A stretch of 64,000 bases of DNA, taken from assembly GCA_035940575.1 (NCBI GenBank), contig DASZER010000056.1:3968-67967 (forward strand), given 5' to 3'. Below are positions 1 through 7,618 of this stretch, piece after piece. The position numbers and the translations under genes are program-made. This DNA is from BP-191 sp035940575 (GTDB lineage: Bacteria > Actinomycetota > Actinomycetes > BP-191). A model generated the notes under the pieces. That model saw nothing but the letters and a program-made list of their open reading frames with translations. It was not told where the DNA came from and searched no databases. Within the stretch, counting starts at the first letter, position 1, and every line of letters begins with the position of its first letter.

Positions 1-87
1 CCGCTCGCCGTACGCCCCTACCGCTTCCTTCGCACCCACGCCCCGCTCCTCCGGTCGACGACCGGAACGACGCTAGGGAGCGGGATG

Positions 88-122
88 TGTGGATAACGGA
101 CCGACGAGCAATCTGTGGAAAA
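88..122. other. Pair of DnaA-box-like 9-mers
   Basis: Two 9-mers in the same orientation lie just beyond the end of the first minus-strand gene. TGTGGATAA (88-96) is the exact complement of the classical DnaA box TTATCCACA. TGTGGAAAA (114-122) is a near match. Bases 1-127 otherwise hold no convincing gene. Two boxes can occur by chance or regulate a neighbouring promoter, and nothing else here looks like an origin. Confidence 0.3.
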
Positions 123-127
123 GCAGG

Positions 128-475
128 TCAGAACGTCGTCGTCGGCGGCATGCGGACATCCGTCTCGCCGTCCGGGGAGCCCTCCGGCGCGATGGCCGTG
201 ACGCGGACGCCGTCGACCGGGTCGGCGCCCTCCGACGTCCCCTCGGCGGGCACCTCCGACGGCACCGGAACGCCCTGCGCGTCAGGCGCCGACGAGCCGG
301 GCGCCACGGCCGACGACACGTTCGAGGCGCCCTCGTCGGTGTCCGCCTCGAACGCGTCCGGCGACGACCCCTGCACGCCCGGCACCCGTGACGCCGACCC
401 CGGCGCCGCGTGGGCCGGGGAGGGCGGGATGGGCTCGGTCTTCTGCTGGTTGGTCGACGACCACTCCTCGGTCAT
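128..475 (-). CDS. Hypothetical low-complexity acidic protein
   Basis: A 115-residue protein rich in Pro, Ser, Ala, Glu and Asp, without a signal peptide, membrane segment or recognisable domain; it looks intrinsically disordered. Its ATG at 475 overlaps the TGA of the upstream gene (472-475, ATGA), which suggests translational coupling and is the main argument that it is real. It belongs to a run of small genes after rnhB and DUF2469. No function can be assigned, and the composition is what random high-G+C reading frames also give, so confidence is moderate. Confidence 0.5.
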   Translation of the reverse strand: MTEEWSSTNQQKTEPIPPSPAHAAPGSASRVPGVQGSSPDAFEADTDEGASNVSSAVAPGSSAPDAQGVPVPSEVPAEGTSEGADPVDGVRVTAIAPEGSPDGETDVRMPPTTTF

Positions 476-678
476 CGCTGCGCCAGGTACCTGGGGTCGG
501 TCATGTGTCCGTTGCCGATGAGGCCGGTCGCGGCGTCGCCGCCGCCGGTGACGTCGGTGCCGCCGTCGCCGGGCGTCTCGACGCCCTCCGTGCCCTCGCG
601 GACGTTCTCGTGCACCTCGGTGGTCTCGTCGTCGCGGCCGACGACGCCGTCGGGGTCGGTCTCGGGGCTCACGCTCAT
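472..678 (-). CDS. Hypothetical small acidic protein
   Basis: A 68-residue protein that begins MSVSPETDPDG and is rich in Gly, Asp, Glu and Thr, with no visible domain. The start at 678 is preferred over the further-upstream ATG (699) because a perfect Shine-Dalgarno sequence, AGGAGGT (686-692), sits 7 nt before it. It follows the 37-residue membrane protein and overlaps the next hypothetical gene by four bases. Likely cytosolic and disordered; function unknown. Confidence 0.6.
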   Translation of the reverse strand: MSVSPETDPDGVVGRDDETTEVHENVREGTEGVETPGDGGTDVTGGGDAATGLIGNGHMTDPRYLAQR

Positions 679-715
679 GGTCGTTACCTCCTGACGCACG
701 GCGTACCCCCCGACG

Positions 716-829
716 TCAGCCCATGAACGCCCAGAGCAGCAGCCCGCCCACGATGACGACGCCCGCGACGAGGATCGCGATGTCGGTGGTGGCGGGCCCG
801 CGGTAGCGGCGGGTGGCGTTGAAGCCCAT
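716..829 (-). CDS. Small single-pass membrane protein (37 aa)
   Basis: This micro-gene encodes MGFNATRRYRG followed by one hydrophobic helix (roughly residues 16-36) and ends within the membrane segment. Its ATG shares a base with the TAA of the DUF2469 gene (TAATG), so it is probably translated by reinitiation. The arginine-rich N-terminus predicts an N-in topology. The location directly after rnhB-DUF2469 makes it a candidate conserved small membrane protein, but its role is unknown. Confidence 0.55.
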   Translation of the reverse strand: MGFNATRRYRGPATTDIAILVAGVVIVGGLLLWAFMG

Positions 830-1125
830 TACAGCCCGTCGACCTTCTCGAGCTCCTCGACGTTGACGTCCTTGAACGTCACCACGCGCACGTTCTTCAC
901 GAACCGCGCCGGGCGGTACATGTCCCACACCCACGCGTCCTGCATGGTGATCTCGAAGAACACCTCGCCGTCGGCGTTGCGCACCTGGAGGTCGACGGCG
1001 TTGGCGAGGTAGAAGCGGCGCTCGGTCTCCACGACGTAGGTGAACTGGCGCACGATGTCGCGGTACTCGCGATAGAGCTGGAGCTCCATCTCGGTCTCGT
1101 ACTTCTCGAGATCCTCGGCGCTCAC
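829..1125 (-). CDS. DUF2469 family protein
   Basis: A 98-residue actinobacterial protein of the DUF2469 family, recognised by the N-terminus SAEDLEKYETEMELQLYREY and the aromatic stretch MQDAWVWDMYRPARF. It starts at a GTG at 1125 that overlaps the rnhB stop codon (GTGA, 1122-1125). The family is almost always found directly after rnhB in Actinobacteria, as here. No biochemical role is established. It is predicted soluble and acidic at the N-terminus. Confidence 0.9.
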   Translation of the reverse strand: MSAEDLEKYETEMELQLYREYRDIVRQFTYVVETERRFYLANAVDLQVRNADGEVFFEITMQDAWVWDMYRPARFVKNVRVVTFKDVNVEELEKVDGL

Positions 1126-1796
1126 AGCAGCTCTCCCACGACGTCCACCGGGGCATTGTCCCCGATCGACGTGTTGAACGAGACGCGGTGCTGCGGGCAC
1201 CGGCCGTGGCGGCGCAGCGCGGCCTTGTGCTCGGGCGTCGCGTAGCCCTTGTGCGAGGCGAAGCCGTACTGCGGGAACTGCTCGTCCATCGCGATCATCA
1301 GCCGGTCGCGGGTGACCTTGGCGACGACGGACGCGGCGGCGATGCAGGCGGCGACGGCGTCGCCCTTCCACATCGCGAGGCCCGGCACGCCGAGCCCGCC
1401 GACGGGGAAGCCGTCGGTGAGGACGTAGTCGGGTCGCGGCTGGAGCTGCCACAGCGCGCGGCGCAGGGCGAGGACGTTGCACCGGTGCAGGCCGATCGTG
1501 TCGACCTCCTCGCACGACATCACGACGACCGACCAGGCGACGGCGCGGTCGAGGATCTCGGCGTACGCCGCCTCGCGGGCCGCGTGCGTGAGGAGCTTCG
1601 AGTCCGCGAGGCCGGGGACCCGCCCGCGCTTGCCCTCCGGCAGGATCACCGCGGCCGCCGCGAGCGGGCCTGCGAACGCCCCGCGCCCGGCCTCGTCCGC
1701 CCCCGCGACGCGCAGGAACCCGCGGCGGCGCAGGGCGCGTTCGAACCCCCAGAGCCCCGCCTCGCGGCGCAGGTCGGTCACGGTCATCGGCGGCAT
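1122..1796 (-). CDS. rnhB: Ribonuclease HII
   Basis: Cleaves the RNA strand of RNA-DNA hybrids and misincorporated ribonucleotides. The 224-residue protein shows the type-2 RNase H motifs: AGADEAGRG with Asp34 and Glu35, DSKLL, Asp128 in YVLTDGF, and Asp146 in WKGDAVAACIAAASVVAKV, giving the full acidic metal-binding set. The C-terminal HKGYATPEH motif is also typical. The ATG at 1796 has AGG about 8 nt upstream; an in-frame ATG at 1787 is an alternative. It heads the rnhB-DUF2469-small gene group by a 4-nt overlap. Confidence 0.95.
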   Translation of the reverse strand: MPPMTVTDLRREAGLWGFERALRRRGFLRVAGADEAGRGAFAGPLAAAAVILPEGKRGRVPGLADSKLLTHAAREAAYAEILDRAVAWSVVVMSCEEVDTIGLHRCNVLALRRALWQLQPRPDYVLTDGFPVGGLGVPGLAMWKGDAVAACIAAASVVAKVTRDRLMIAMDEQFPQYGFASHKGYATPEHKAALRRHGRCPQHRVSFNTSIGDNAPVDVVGELL

Positions 1797-1888
1797 CGTG
1801 ACCTGGAGGATATCGACGCGGGGCAGGGACGCGACCCCCTCGCGGCGAAGCGACGGGGACAGCCTCTGCTGACCTCCCAGGAGCGCGA

Positions 1889-3514
1889 ATGTCCCGTCGC
1901 CGCGTAGCCGTCCCTCTCCTCGCCTCGCTCGCCGTCGCGGGGGCGGTGGCCGGCACGACCTCCTCGAACGCCGCCAGCCCCACGACGTGCCCGGCGCCGC
2001 CTGCGCTGTCGTTCGCGGAGCCGAAGTACGTCGACATGGGCCGCGCGGGCGGTGAGCCGATCGTGTTCACCTACCCGGACGGCACGCTGCTCTACGGCGC
2101 CCACGCCGGCTCGACGCACTTCTACACGCCCGCGGCGGGCGACCCGGACACGGGCGCGTTCGCGGAGAACTACCAGGGCCAGACGTACTACTGGTTCAGC
2201 GACACCGACGGCGGCGAGTGGGCGTACGTCAACCGCACCCTGCCGCCGGACAACGCGCCGTTGACCGGCTTCTCCGACCCGGAGTTCGCCTACGACCTGG
2301 CCGGCAACGTCTACGTCTCCGAGATCAACCTCGTCAACGTCGCGCTGTCCAAGTCGACGGACGGCGGCCGGTCGTACGTGCTGCAGAACCCCACCACGAA
2401 CATCTTCACGGACCGCCAGTGGACCGAGGGCGACGAGGAGGACGTCGTCTACCTCGTCTCCAACCCGACCGGCCCCGGCGGCACGTACGCCCCCGGCCAG
2501 GTCGGCTACCAGCCGAACAGCGGCCACACGATGTACAAGTCCGTCGACGGCGGCAAGACGTGGACCAACGGCTTCCCCGACCCGGGCGGCCTCGGCGACA
2601 TCCGCGTCGACAAGCGCAACGGCACGGTCTACGAGGCGCACCTCAACGGCAGCGAGCTGTCGATCGCGGCGTTCCGCGACGCGCGCAACGAGGACTTCAC
2701 GACCAAGGTCGACCCCGAGATGAACGTCGTCGACGACGACGTGCACATGATCGCCCACTGGCCGGCGTTCGACCTCGACCCGAGCGGCAACCTCTACATC
2801 ACCTGGGACGAGAACGGCAACGGCGACCGCGAGGCCGGCATCTACTACTCGTACTCCAAGGACGCGGGCAAGACGTGGGCGAAGCCGATCCGCGTCGACG
2901 CCGACGAGAAGACCTCGATCTGGCCGTGGCTGGGCGTCGGTGACGACGGCCGCGTCGGCATCGCGTGGCTCGAGGCCGACGTCGAGCTGCCCGGCAACGA
3001 CGCCGAGACCGCGGGCACGCACGGCTGGCGCATCGTCGGCGCCACGTCGATCACCGGCCTCGGCTGCGCGGGCGGCAAGGCCCCGTCGTTCTCCCGCGCG
3101 GTCATGACGCCCGAGGCGATCCACCAGGGCACGATCTGCCAGGGCGGCACGACCTGCCAGGCGACCGCGACCGACCGCCGCCTCGGCGACTACTTCTCGG
3201 TCGACGTCGACAACGACGGCATGCTCTACGCCGGCTACTCCGACACCCGCCAGGGCGGCGCGGTCTCGCTGCCCGCGTTCGTCAGGCAGAGCGGCGGCGC
3301 GCCGCTGGTCGTGCAGCGCCCCGGCGGCAACACCGGCGGTGGCAACACGGGCGGTGGCAACGGCGGTGGCAACACCGGCGGCAACGGCGGCACGCGCGGC
3401 CCGGGTACGACGCCCGCGACCGGCCTGCCGGTGACGCTGCCGGCGCTCGCGGCCGCGGCCGCGGTCGGCGCGGTCCTGGTGGCCCGCCGCCGCCGTCGCG
3501 CCGAGAGCGCCTAG
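1889..3514 (+). CDS. Secreted, membrane-anchored BNR-repeat (sialidase-like) protein
   Basis: A 541-residue exported protein. Residues 1-28 form a signal peptide. Residues 30-470 look like a six-bladed beta-propeller of the sialidase/BNR superfamily with at least three Asp boxes (SKSTDGGRSY, YKSVDGGKTW, SYSKDAGKTW). A Gly/Asn-rich linker (GGNTGGGN repeats) follows, then a C-terminal hydrophobic helix with an Arg cluster (ARRRRR). The sequence before that helix (TGLPVTLP) resembles a degenerate sortase signal. The start has AGGAG 6 nt upstream. Glycosidase activity is not certain because the catalytic Arg triad was not verified; it could be a binding or surface-layer protein. Confidence 0.8.
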   Translation: MSRRRVAVPLLASLAVAGAVAGTTSSNAASPTTCPAPPALSFAEPKYVDMGRAGGEPIVFTYPDGTLLYGAHAGSTHFYTPAAGDPDTGAFAENYQGQTYYWFSDTDGGEWAYVNRTLPPDNAPLTGFSDPEFAYDLAGNVYVSEINLVNVALSKSTDGGRSYVLQNPTTNIFTDRQWTEGDEEDVVYLVSNPTGPGGTYAPGQVGYQPNSGHTMYKSVDGGKTWTNGFPDPGGLGDIRVDKRNGTVYEAHLNGSELSIAAFRDARNEDFTTKVDPEMNVVDDDVHMIAHWPAFDLDPSGNLYITWDENGNGDREAGIYYSYSKDAGKTWAKPIRVDADEKTSIWPWLGVGDDGRVGIAWLEADVELPGNDAETAGTHGWRIVGATSITGLGCAGGKAPSFSRAVMTPEAIHQGTICQGGTTCQATATDRRLGDYFSVDVDNDGMLYAGYSDTRQGGAVSLPAFVRQSGGAPLVVQRPGGNTGGGNTGGGNGGGNTGGNGGTRGPGTTPATGLPVTLPALAAAAAVGAVLVARRRRRAESA

Positions 3515-3521
3515 CGCAGGC

Positions 3522-3962
3522 CTAGAGCGACAAGGGCTCGGGCCCGTACTCGCCCCGCACCACGACGGGGGCGAGAGCGGGGAGGCGTTCCGGACGGAAC
3601 GTCTCCCCCGACGACGCGAGCTCGTCGAGGGTCCACCACCGCGCGCCGAGCGTCGTCCTCGTGACGGGGGCGGCGCCCGGCGCGTTCGGGTCGTCCAGCC
3701 ACGCCACGTGCCAGCGGGTCTCGCGCAGCGCCGTCCTGGCTACCCAGACGCAGGGGCCGACGCGGACGCCGTTCGCCACGGCGGCGTCGTCGCGCAGCAC
3801 GCGCAGCACGGTGCCGGCGGGCGCCTCGCCGCGCTCGGGCGCGTCGCCCGGCGCCTCCCACCACGTCGTCGCGCCGTCGGTGACGTGCAGCAGCAGGACG
3901 CGGTACGCGTGGTCGACCAGGACCGCCCTGACCTCGGAACGGCGGGGGAACGGCAGCGGCAC
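3522..3962 (-). CDS. Nudix-like protein with degenerate Nudix box
   Basis: A 146-residue protein with the Nudix-fold pattern: VRAVLVDHAYRVLLLH, then WWEAPGD, then LRVLRDDAAV where the canonical RExxEE helix would be, and a W-rich C-terminal half (GARWWTLDEL). The first catalytic Glu is replaced by Val and the EE pair by DD, so hydrolase activity may be weak or lost. The GTG start at 3962 overlaps the lepB stop (TAGTG) and is preferred over a longer version overlapping lepB. It is the last gene of the rplS-lepB transcription unit and converges on the BNR gene with a 7-nt gap. Confidence 0.75.
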   Translation of the reverse strand: MPLPFPRRSEVRAVLVDHAYRVLLLHVTDGATTWWEAPGDAPERGEAPAGTVLRVLRDDAAVANGVRVGPCVWVARTALRETRWHVAWLDDPNAPGAAPVTRTTLGARWWTLDELASSGETFRPERLPALAPVVVRGEYGPEPLSL

Positions 3963-4813
3963 TAGCGGCGGCGCAGGCGGCGGCGCAGCAGCGTGACCGG
4001 CAGGGCGCCGGCCAGGCCGAGCACCGGCGGCGCCGCGGCCACCGACCACGGAGGCGCGGCGAGCGCGGACGGCTTCGGGATGTCGGCGTCCTCGATCTGG
4101 CCGGGGACGCGCAGGCCCTTGATGCGCGACGGCGGCCAGATGACGACGAACGCCCGCCCGATGATCTTCTTCTCCGGCACGGGGCCGAACGCGCGCGAGT
4201 CGCTCGAGCGCCCGCGGTGGTCGCCCATGACCCAGACCTGGCCCTCGGGGACCACGGTCGTGAACGTCTGCCTGTCGTCCTCGAACAGGTACGGCTCGTC
4301 GAGCGGCACGCCGTTGACGGTCACGCGGCCGTTGTCGCAGCAGGCGACGGTGTCGCCCTCGAGGCCGATGACGCGCTTGATGAAGTCGCGCTCGCCGGGG
4401 GCGCCGAGGCCGATCGCGCCGGAGACCTTGCGGCGGATGCTCTCGAGCGTGTTGCGCGGCGGCGGCACGAACACCTCAGGCTGCCAGCGCAGCCCGGAGC
4501 CGTTGAACACGACGACCTCGCCGCGGTGGATGTCGCGGAAGCGGTAGACGAGCTTGTTGACGAGGACCCGGTCGCCCTTGCAGCCCGGGCAGCCGTGGAG
4601 CGTCTGCTCCATCGATCCGGAAGGGATGAAGAACGCCTGGACGAAGAACGCCTTGATGATCAGCGCGAGGACGAACGCGATCAGCAGCAGGAACGGCAGC
4701 TCCCGCAGGAACGACCCCTGCTTCTTCTTCGGCTCCCCCTCGGCCTCCGCCGGCGGCTCGGTGGCGGCCGGCTCGGCGGGGGTGGGCTCGGCGTGCTCCC
4801 CCGGCTCCGTCAC
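3962..4813 (-). CDS. lepB: Signal peptidase I
   Basis: Removes signal peptides from exported preproteins at the outer face of the membrane. The 283-residue protein has a Pro/Glu-rich cytosolic N-tail, one membrane helix (about 40-62), catalytic Ser67 in PSGSMEQ, catalytic Lys146 in RDFIKRVIG and the GDHRGRSSDSR box. A second C-terminal hydrophobic segment (about 257-275) ends in an Arg-rich tail. The GTG start at 4813 overlaps the rplS stop (GTGA), so it is coupled to L19 as in many actinobacteria. The many exported proteins encoded in this window are its expected substrates. Confidence 0.96.
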   Translation of the reverse strand: MTEPGEHAEPTPAEPAATEPPAEAEGEPKKKQGSFLRELPFLLLIAFVLALIIKAFFVQAFFIPSGSMEQTLHGCPGCKGDRVLVNKLVYRFRDIHRGEVVVFNGSGLRWQPEVFVPPPRNTLESIRRKVSGAIGLGAPGERDFIKRVIGLEGDTVACCDNGRVTVNGVPLDEPYLFEDDRQTFTTVVPEGQVWVMGDHRGRSSDSRAFGPVPEKKIIGRAFVVIWPPSRIKGLRVPGQIEDADIPKPSALAAPPWSVAAAPPVLGLAGALPVTLLRRRLRRR

Positions 4814-5166
4814 TTGGTGACGGCCTCCCGCTTCTCCTTGATCTTCGCCGCCTTGCCGCGCAGCTCGCGGAGGTAGTACAGCTTCGCGCGCCGCACGTCG
4901 CCGCGGGTCACGATCTCGATGCTGCCGAGGATCGGCGAGTGCACGGGGAACGTGCGCTCCACGCCGACGCCGAACGACACCTTGCGGACCGTGAACGTCT
5001 CGCGGATGCCGCCGCCCTGGCGCCGGATGACGACGCCCTGGAACACCTGGGTCCGCTCCCGGTTGCCCTCGACGACGCGTACGCCGACCTTGACGGTGTC
5101 GCCCGGGCGGAAGTCCGGGATGTCCGACCGCAGGCTCGCGGCGTCGAGGCTGTCCAGGGTGTTCAT
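4810..5166 (-). CDS. rplS: 50S ribosomal protein L19
   Basis: A 118-residue component of the large subunit at the 30S-50S interface. Recognised by DFRPGDTVKVGVRV, the FQGVVIRRQGGG core and the C-terminal RRAKLYYLRELRGKAAKI. The ATG at 5166 matches the known L19 N-terminus; a longer reading frame extends upstream but has no support. It follows trmD after a 79-nt gap that holds its own promoter-like element, and it overlaps lepB. Confidence 0.97.
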   Translation of the reverse strand: MNTLDSLDAASLRSDIPDFRPGDTVKVGVRVVEGNRERTQVFQGVVIRRQGGGIRETFTVRKVSFGVGVERTFPVHSPILGSIEIVTRGDVRRAKLYYLRELRGKAAKIKEKREAVTK

Positions 5167-5238
5167 GACCGGTCGCTTTCCGTGGGCGCGCGCGGGCGCG
5201 CGGGGGTCGTGCGGGATCTGCGGCGCCGTGTGCGCACG

Positions 5239-5259
5239 CAGCCGCTTAGTTTGCCACAG
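5239..5259 (-). promoter_or_regulatory. Promoter-like element upstream of rplS
   Basis: The minus-strand sequence CTGTGGCAAACTAAGCGGCTG covers the trmD stop codon and lies about 75 nt upstream of the L19 start. It matches 19 of 21 bases of an element in front of rpsP (7546-7566). The GGCAAACT core resembles an extended -10 hexamer. Shared by two ribosomal protein genes of one cluster, it is most simply a common housekeeping promoter. Confidence 0.5.
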
Positions 5260-6007
5260 CAGGGGGCGGCAGCGGAAACGGCAGGTCGAGAACGGCCAGC
5301 ACGGCCCGGTCCCGCGCGTCGAGCTCCACGCGCAGGAGCAGCTCGGGCCGGAACGCCGCCGTACGCCGCAGCGCCTCATCGCGGCGCCACCGCGCGATCG
5401 CGCCGTGGTCGCCGGAGAGCAGCACGGCGGGCACGTCGCGGCCCTCGTGGGAGGCGGGGCGGGTGTAGACGGGGCCTTCGAGCAGGCCGGTCGTGTGCGA
5501 GTCGTCGGCGACGGACTCGGCGTTGCCGACGACGCCGGGGACCAGGCGGGTCACGGCCTCGACCATCACGAGCGCCGCGACCTCGCCGCCGGCGAGGACG
5601 TAGTCGCCGAGGCTCACCTCGTCGTCGGCGAACTCGTCGACGACGCGGCGGTCGATGCCCTCGTAGCGGCCGCACGCGATCGCGAGCCACGGCTCGGCGG
5701 CCCACTCCTCGACCAGCGCCTGCGTGAGGAGGCGCCCGCTCGGCGTGGGGACGACGACGCGGGGCTTCGTCGGGCCGTCGGTCAGGTCGCGGAGGGCGGC
5801 GTACCAGGGCTCGGGCTTCATCACCATGCCCGGGCCGCCGCCGAACGGCGCGTCGTCCACCGTGCGGTGCACGTCGTTCGTGCGCTCGCGCAGGTCGTGG
5901 ACGCGCAGGTCGACCAGGCCGCGTTCGCGCGCCTTGCCGAGCAGCGAGACGTCCAGCGGCCCGAAGAACTCCGGGAAGATCGTGACGACGTCGATCCGCA
6001 CCGTCAC
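5246..6007 (-). CDS. trmD: tRNA (guanine37-N1)-methyltransferase
   Basis: Methylates G37 of tRNAs reading CNN codons, using S-adenosylmethionine bound in a deep trefoil knot, which prevents +1 frameshifting. The 253-residue protein carries DDAPFGGGPGMVMKPEP, ACGRYEGIDRRV and the knot motif VSLGDYVLAGGE. The GTG at 6007 overlaps the rimM stop (GTGA) and gives VTVRIDVVTIFPEFF; a GTG two codons later is the alternative. The order rpsP-khpA-rimM-trmD-rplS is the conserved bacterial arrangement. Confidence 0.96.
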   Translation of the reverse strand: MTVRIDVVTIFPEFFGPLDVSLLGKARERGLVDLRVHDLRERTNDVHRTVDDAPFGGGPGMVMKPEPWYAALRDLTDGPTKPRVVVPTPSGRLLTQALVEEWAAEPWLAIACGRYEGIDRRVVDEFADDEVSLGDYVLAGGEVAALVMVEAVTRLVPGVVGNAESVADDSHTTGLLEGPVYTRPASHEGRDVPAVLLSGDHGAIARWRRDEALRRTAAFRPELLLRVELDARDRAVLAVLDLPFPLPPPAVAN

Positions 6008-6519
6008 TCCAGGGTGTCGAGGTCGAGCAGCCCCGGCGGCGGGTCCACGACGACCCGGCCGCCGGGCACGTCCACCTCGGGCACGAGCGCCTCGACGAAC
6101 GGCACCAGCACCTCGCGCCCCTCGACGTCGATGGCCAGCAACGGCGGCCCCGGCACGTGGATCACGTCGGTGACGCTGCCGAGCTTGGTGCCCTGGGTCG
6201 TGACGGCGACGAGGCCGACGAGGTCGTGGTCCCACCACTCCCCCTCCTCGGCGTCGCCCACGTCGGCGGAGTCGACGACGAGGAGCGTGCCCCGCAGCGT
6301 CTCCGCCGCGTCGCGGTCCTCCACGCCGGCGAAGCGCACGAGCAGCCGCCCGTGGTGCGCGCGGACGCCCTCGACCGTGAGGGGGCCGCGTTCGGGCGGG
6401 TCCGTCGCGAGGACGGAGCCGGTGGCGTAGCGGCGGTCGGGGTCGTCGGTGCGCACCTCGACGCTCACCTCGCCCTTGACGCCGTGCGCGTGGCCTATGC
6501 GCCCGACGACGAGCAGCAC
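6004..6519 (-). CDS. rimM: Ribosome maturation factor RimM
   Basis: Binds S19 and assists late assembly of the 30S head. The 171-residue protein has the N-terminal RimM beta-barrel (VVGRIGHAHGVKGEV) and the C-terminal PRC-type barrel (WDHDLVGLVAVT, then HVPGPPLLAID and EVLVPFVEALVPEVD). It starts with GTG at 6519, 4 nt after the KH-domain gene, and overlaps trmD by four bases. Confidence 0.95.
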   Translation of the reverse strand: MLLVVGRIGHAHGVKGEVSVEVRTDDPDRRYATGSVLATDPPERGPLTVEGVRAHHGRLLVRFAGVEDRDAAETLRGTLLVVDSADVGDAEEGEWWDHDLVGLVAVTTQGTKLGSVTDVIHVPGPPLLAIDVEGREVLVPFVEALVPEVDVPGGRVVVDPPPGLLDLDTLE

Positions 6520-6523
6520 GGCG

Positions 6524-6775
6524 TCAGCGGATCTCGTCGGTGTCCACGACGTCGACGCGGATCCCCTTGCCCCCGATGCCGGCGACGACGGCGCGCAGCG
6601 CCTTCGCGGTGCGGCCGTTGCGCCCGATGACCTTGCCCAGGTCCTCCGGGTGCACGCGGATCTCCAACGTCGTGCCGCGACGGCCCGTGCGCTGGCTCAC
6701 CTGGACGTCGTCGGGGTTCTCGACGATGCCCATGACCAGGTGCTGGAGGGCGGCGTCGAGGTGCGGCGCCGCCAC
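6524..6775 (-). CDS. khpA: KH-domain RNA-binding protein KhpA
   Basis: An 83-residue single KH-domain protein (YlqC/KhpA family). The GxxG loop is VIGRNGRTAKAL (about residues 48-59) within a type-II KH fold. KhpA proteins bind RNA and in Gram-positives partner with KhpB in cell-length control. The gene sits between rpsP and rimM as usual, and its GTG start directly abuts the rpsP TAG stop. Confidence 0.92.
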   Translation of the reverse strand: MAAPHLDAALQHLVMGIVENPDDVQVSQRTGRRGTTLEIRVHPEDLGKVIGRNGRTAKALRAVVAGIGGKGIRVDVVDTDEIR

Positions 6776-7426
6776 CTACTCCGCCGGGGTCTCGGTCGGG
6801 GCGTCCGCGGGGGTCTCGGCCGCGGCGTCCGCCGGAGCCTCGGTCGCGGTCTCGGTCGCGGTCTCGGTCGCGGTGTCGGCCTCGGTGGTCACGCCCTCGG
6901 CGGCCGCCTCGACGGCCGGCGCGCCCTCGGCGGCGGCGTCGGCCTCGCGGAGCTCGCCCAGCGGGGTGCCCTGCTCGGCGGCGTCGGCGGCCATCTGGTC
7001 GGCGGTCGGCTCGGTCCCGGGCTTCGCGGCCTCGTCGACCTTCTTCTTGCCGCCCTTGGGCGTGGTCGCGGCGGCGGGCTCGTCGCTCATGGCGGCCTTG
7101 GCGGCGGCCTCGAACACGGCCTTCTTGTCCGCCTTCGCCTCCTTGACCCTCATCGGCGGCGGGGCGGGCAGGCCCTTGAACTCCTGCCACGTGCCGGTCA
7201 CCTTCAGGAGCGCCTCGACGGCCTCGGTCGGCTGCGCGCCGACGCGGAGCCAGTGCAGGGCGCGGTCACCGTCGATCTCGATGAACGACGGCTCCTCCTT
7301 CGGGTGGTACTTGCCGATCGTCTCGATCGAGCGACCGTCGCGCTTGGTACGGCTGTCGGTGACGACGACGCGGTAGTGCGGGCTGCGCATCTTGCCGAGG
7401 CGCATGAGGCGGATCTTCGTTGCCAC
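6776..7426 (-). CDS. rpsP: 30S ribosomal protein S16 with long acidic C-terminal extension
   Basis: S16 binds 16S rRNA early in 30S assembly. Residues 1-90 are the canonical domain (KIRLMRLGKMRSPHYRVVV, IGKYHP, LHWLRVGAQPTEAV). The rest, to residue 216, is an extension rich in Ala, Glu, Thr and Pro that includes a TATE-type tandem repeat encoded by a 12-nt DNA repeat near 6840-6880. Extensions occur in actinobacterial S16 but this one is long. The GTG start at 7426 gives the expected N-terminus MATKIRL. It is the first gene of the rpsP-trmD cluster. Confidence 0.96.
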   Translation of the reverse strand: MATKIRLMRLGKMRSPHYRVVVTDSRTKRDGRSIETIGKYHPKEEPSFIEIDGDRALHWLRVGAQPTEAVEALLKVTGTWQEFKGLPAPPPMRVKEAKADKKAVFEAAAKAAMSDEPAAATTPKGGKKKVDEAAKPGTEPTADQMAADAAEQGTPLGELREADAAAEGAPAVEAAAEGVTTEADTATETATETATEAPADAAAETPADAPTETPAE

Positions 7427-7545
7427 GAGCTGTCGTGCTCCCTGTGATCGCGTGTGGTCGCCGTCGCCAAGCGGGTGGGGTCCGCCGAACTCCGGTCGTG
7501 CGGCAACGCCGGTGCGGGTAGAGGGGCCGCGGTCCGGCGGTCGTT

Positions 7546-7566
7546 CAGCCGCCTAGTGTGCCACAG
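7546..7566 (-). promoter_or_regulatory. Promoter-like element upstream of rpsP
   Basis: On the minus strand CTGTGGCACACTAGGCGGCTG lies about 120 nt upstream of the rpsP start and matches 19 of 21 bases of the element before rplS. GGCACACT fits an extended -10 promoter. No strong -35 hexamer is visible. It would drive the whole rpsP-khpA-rimM-trmD unit. Confidence 0.5.
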
Positions 7567-7618
7567 GCGGCACGGAACCATCCCGCCGCCCGGCAACGTC
7601 GTAGCCGCGGGTGGTCAC

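Noticed and set aside
1..127. Replication origin
   Set aside because: Only two DnaA-box-like sequences, no dnaA, dnaN or A+T-rich unwinding element, and the surrounding genes are not those of an actinobacterial oriC.
6841..6881. Tandem DNA repeat as an independent element
   Set aside because: The 12-nt repeat lies in frame within the rpsP tail and is explained by the encoded TATE repeat.
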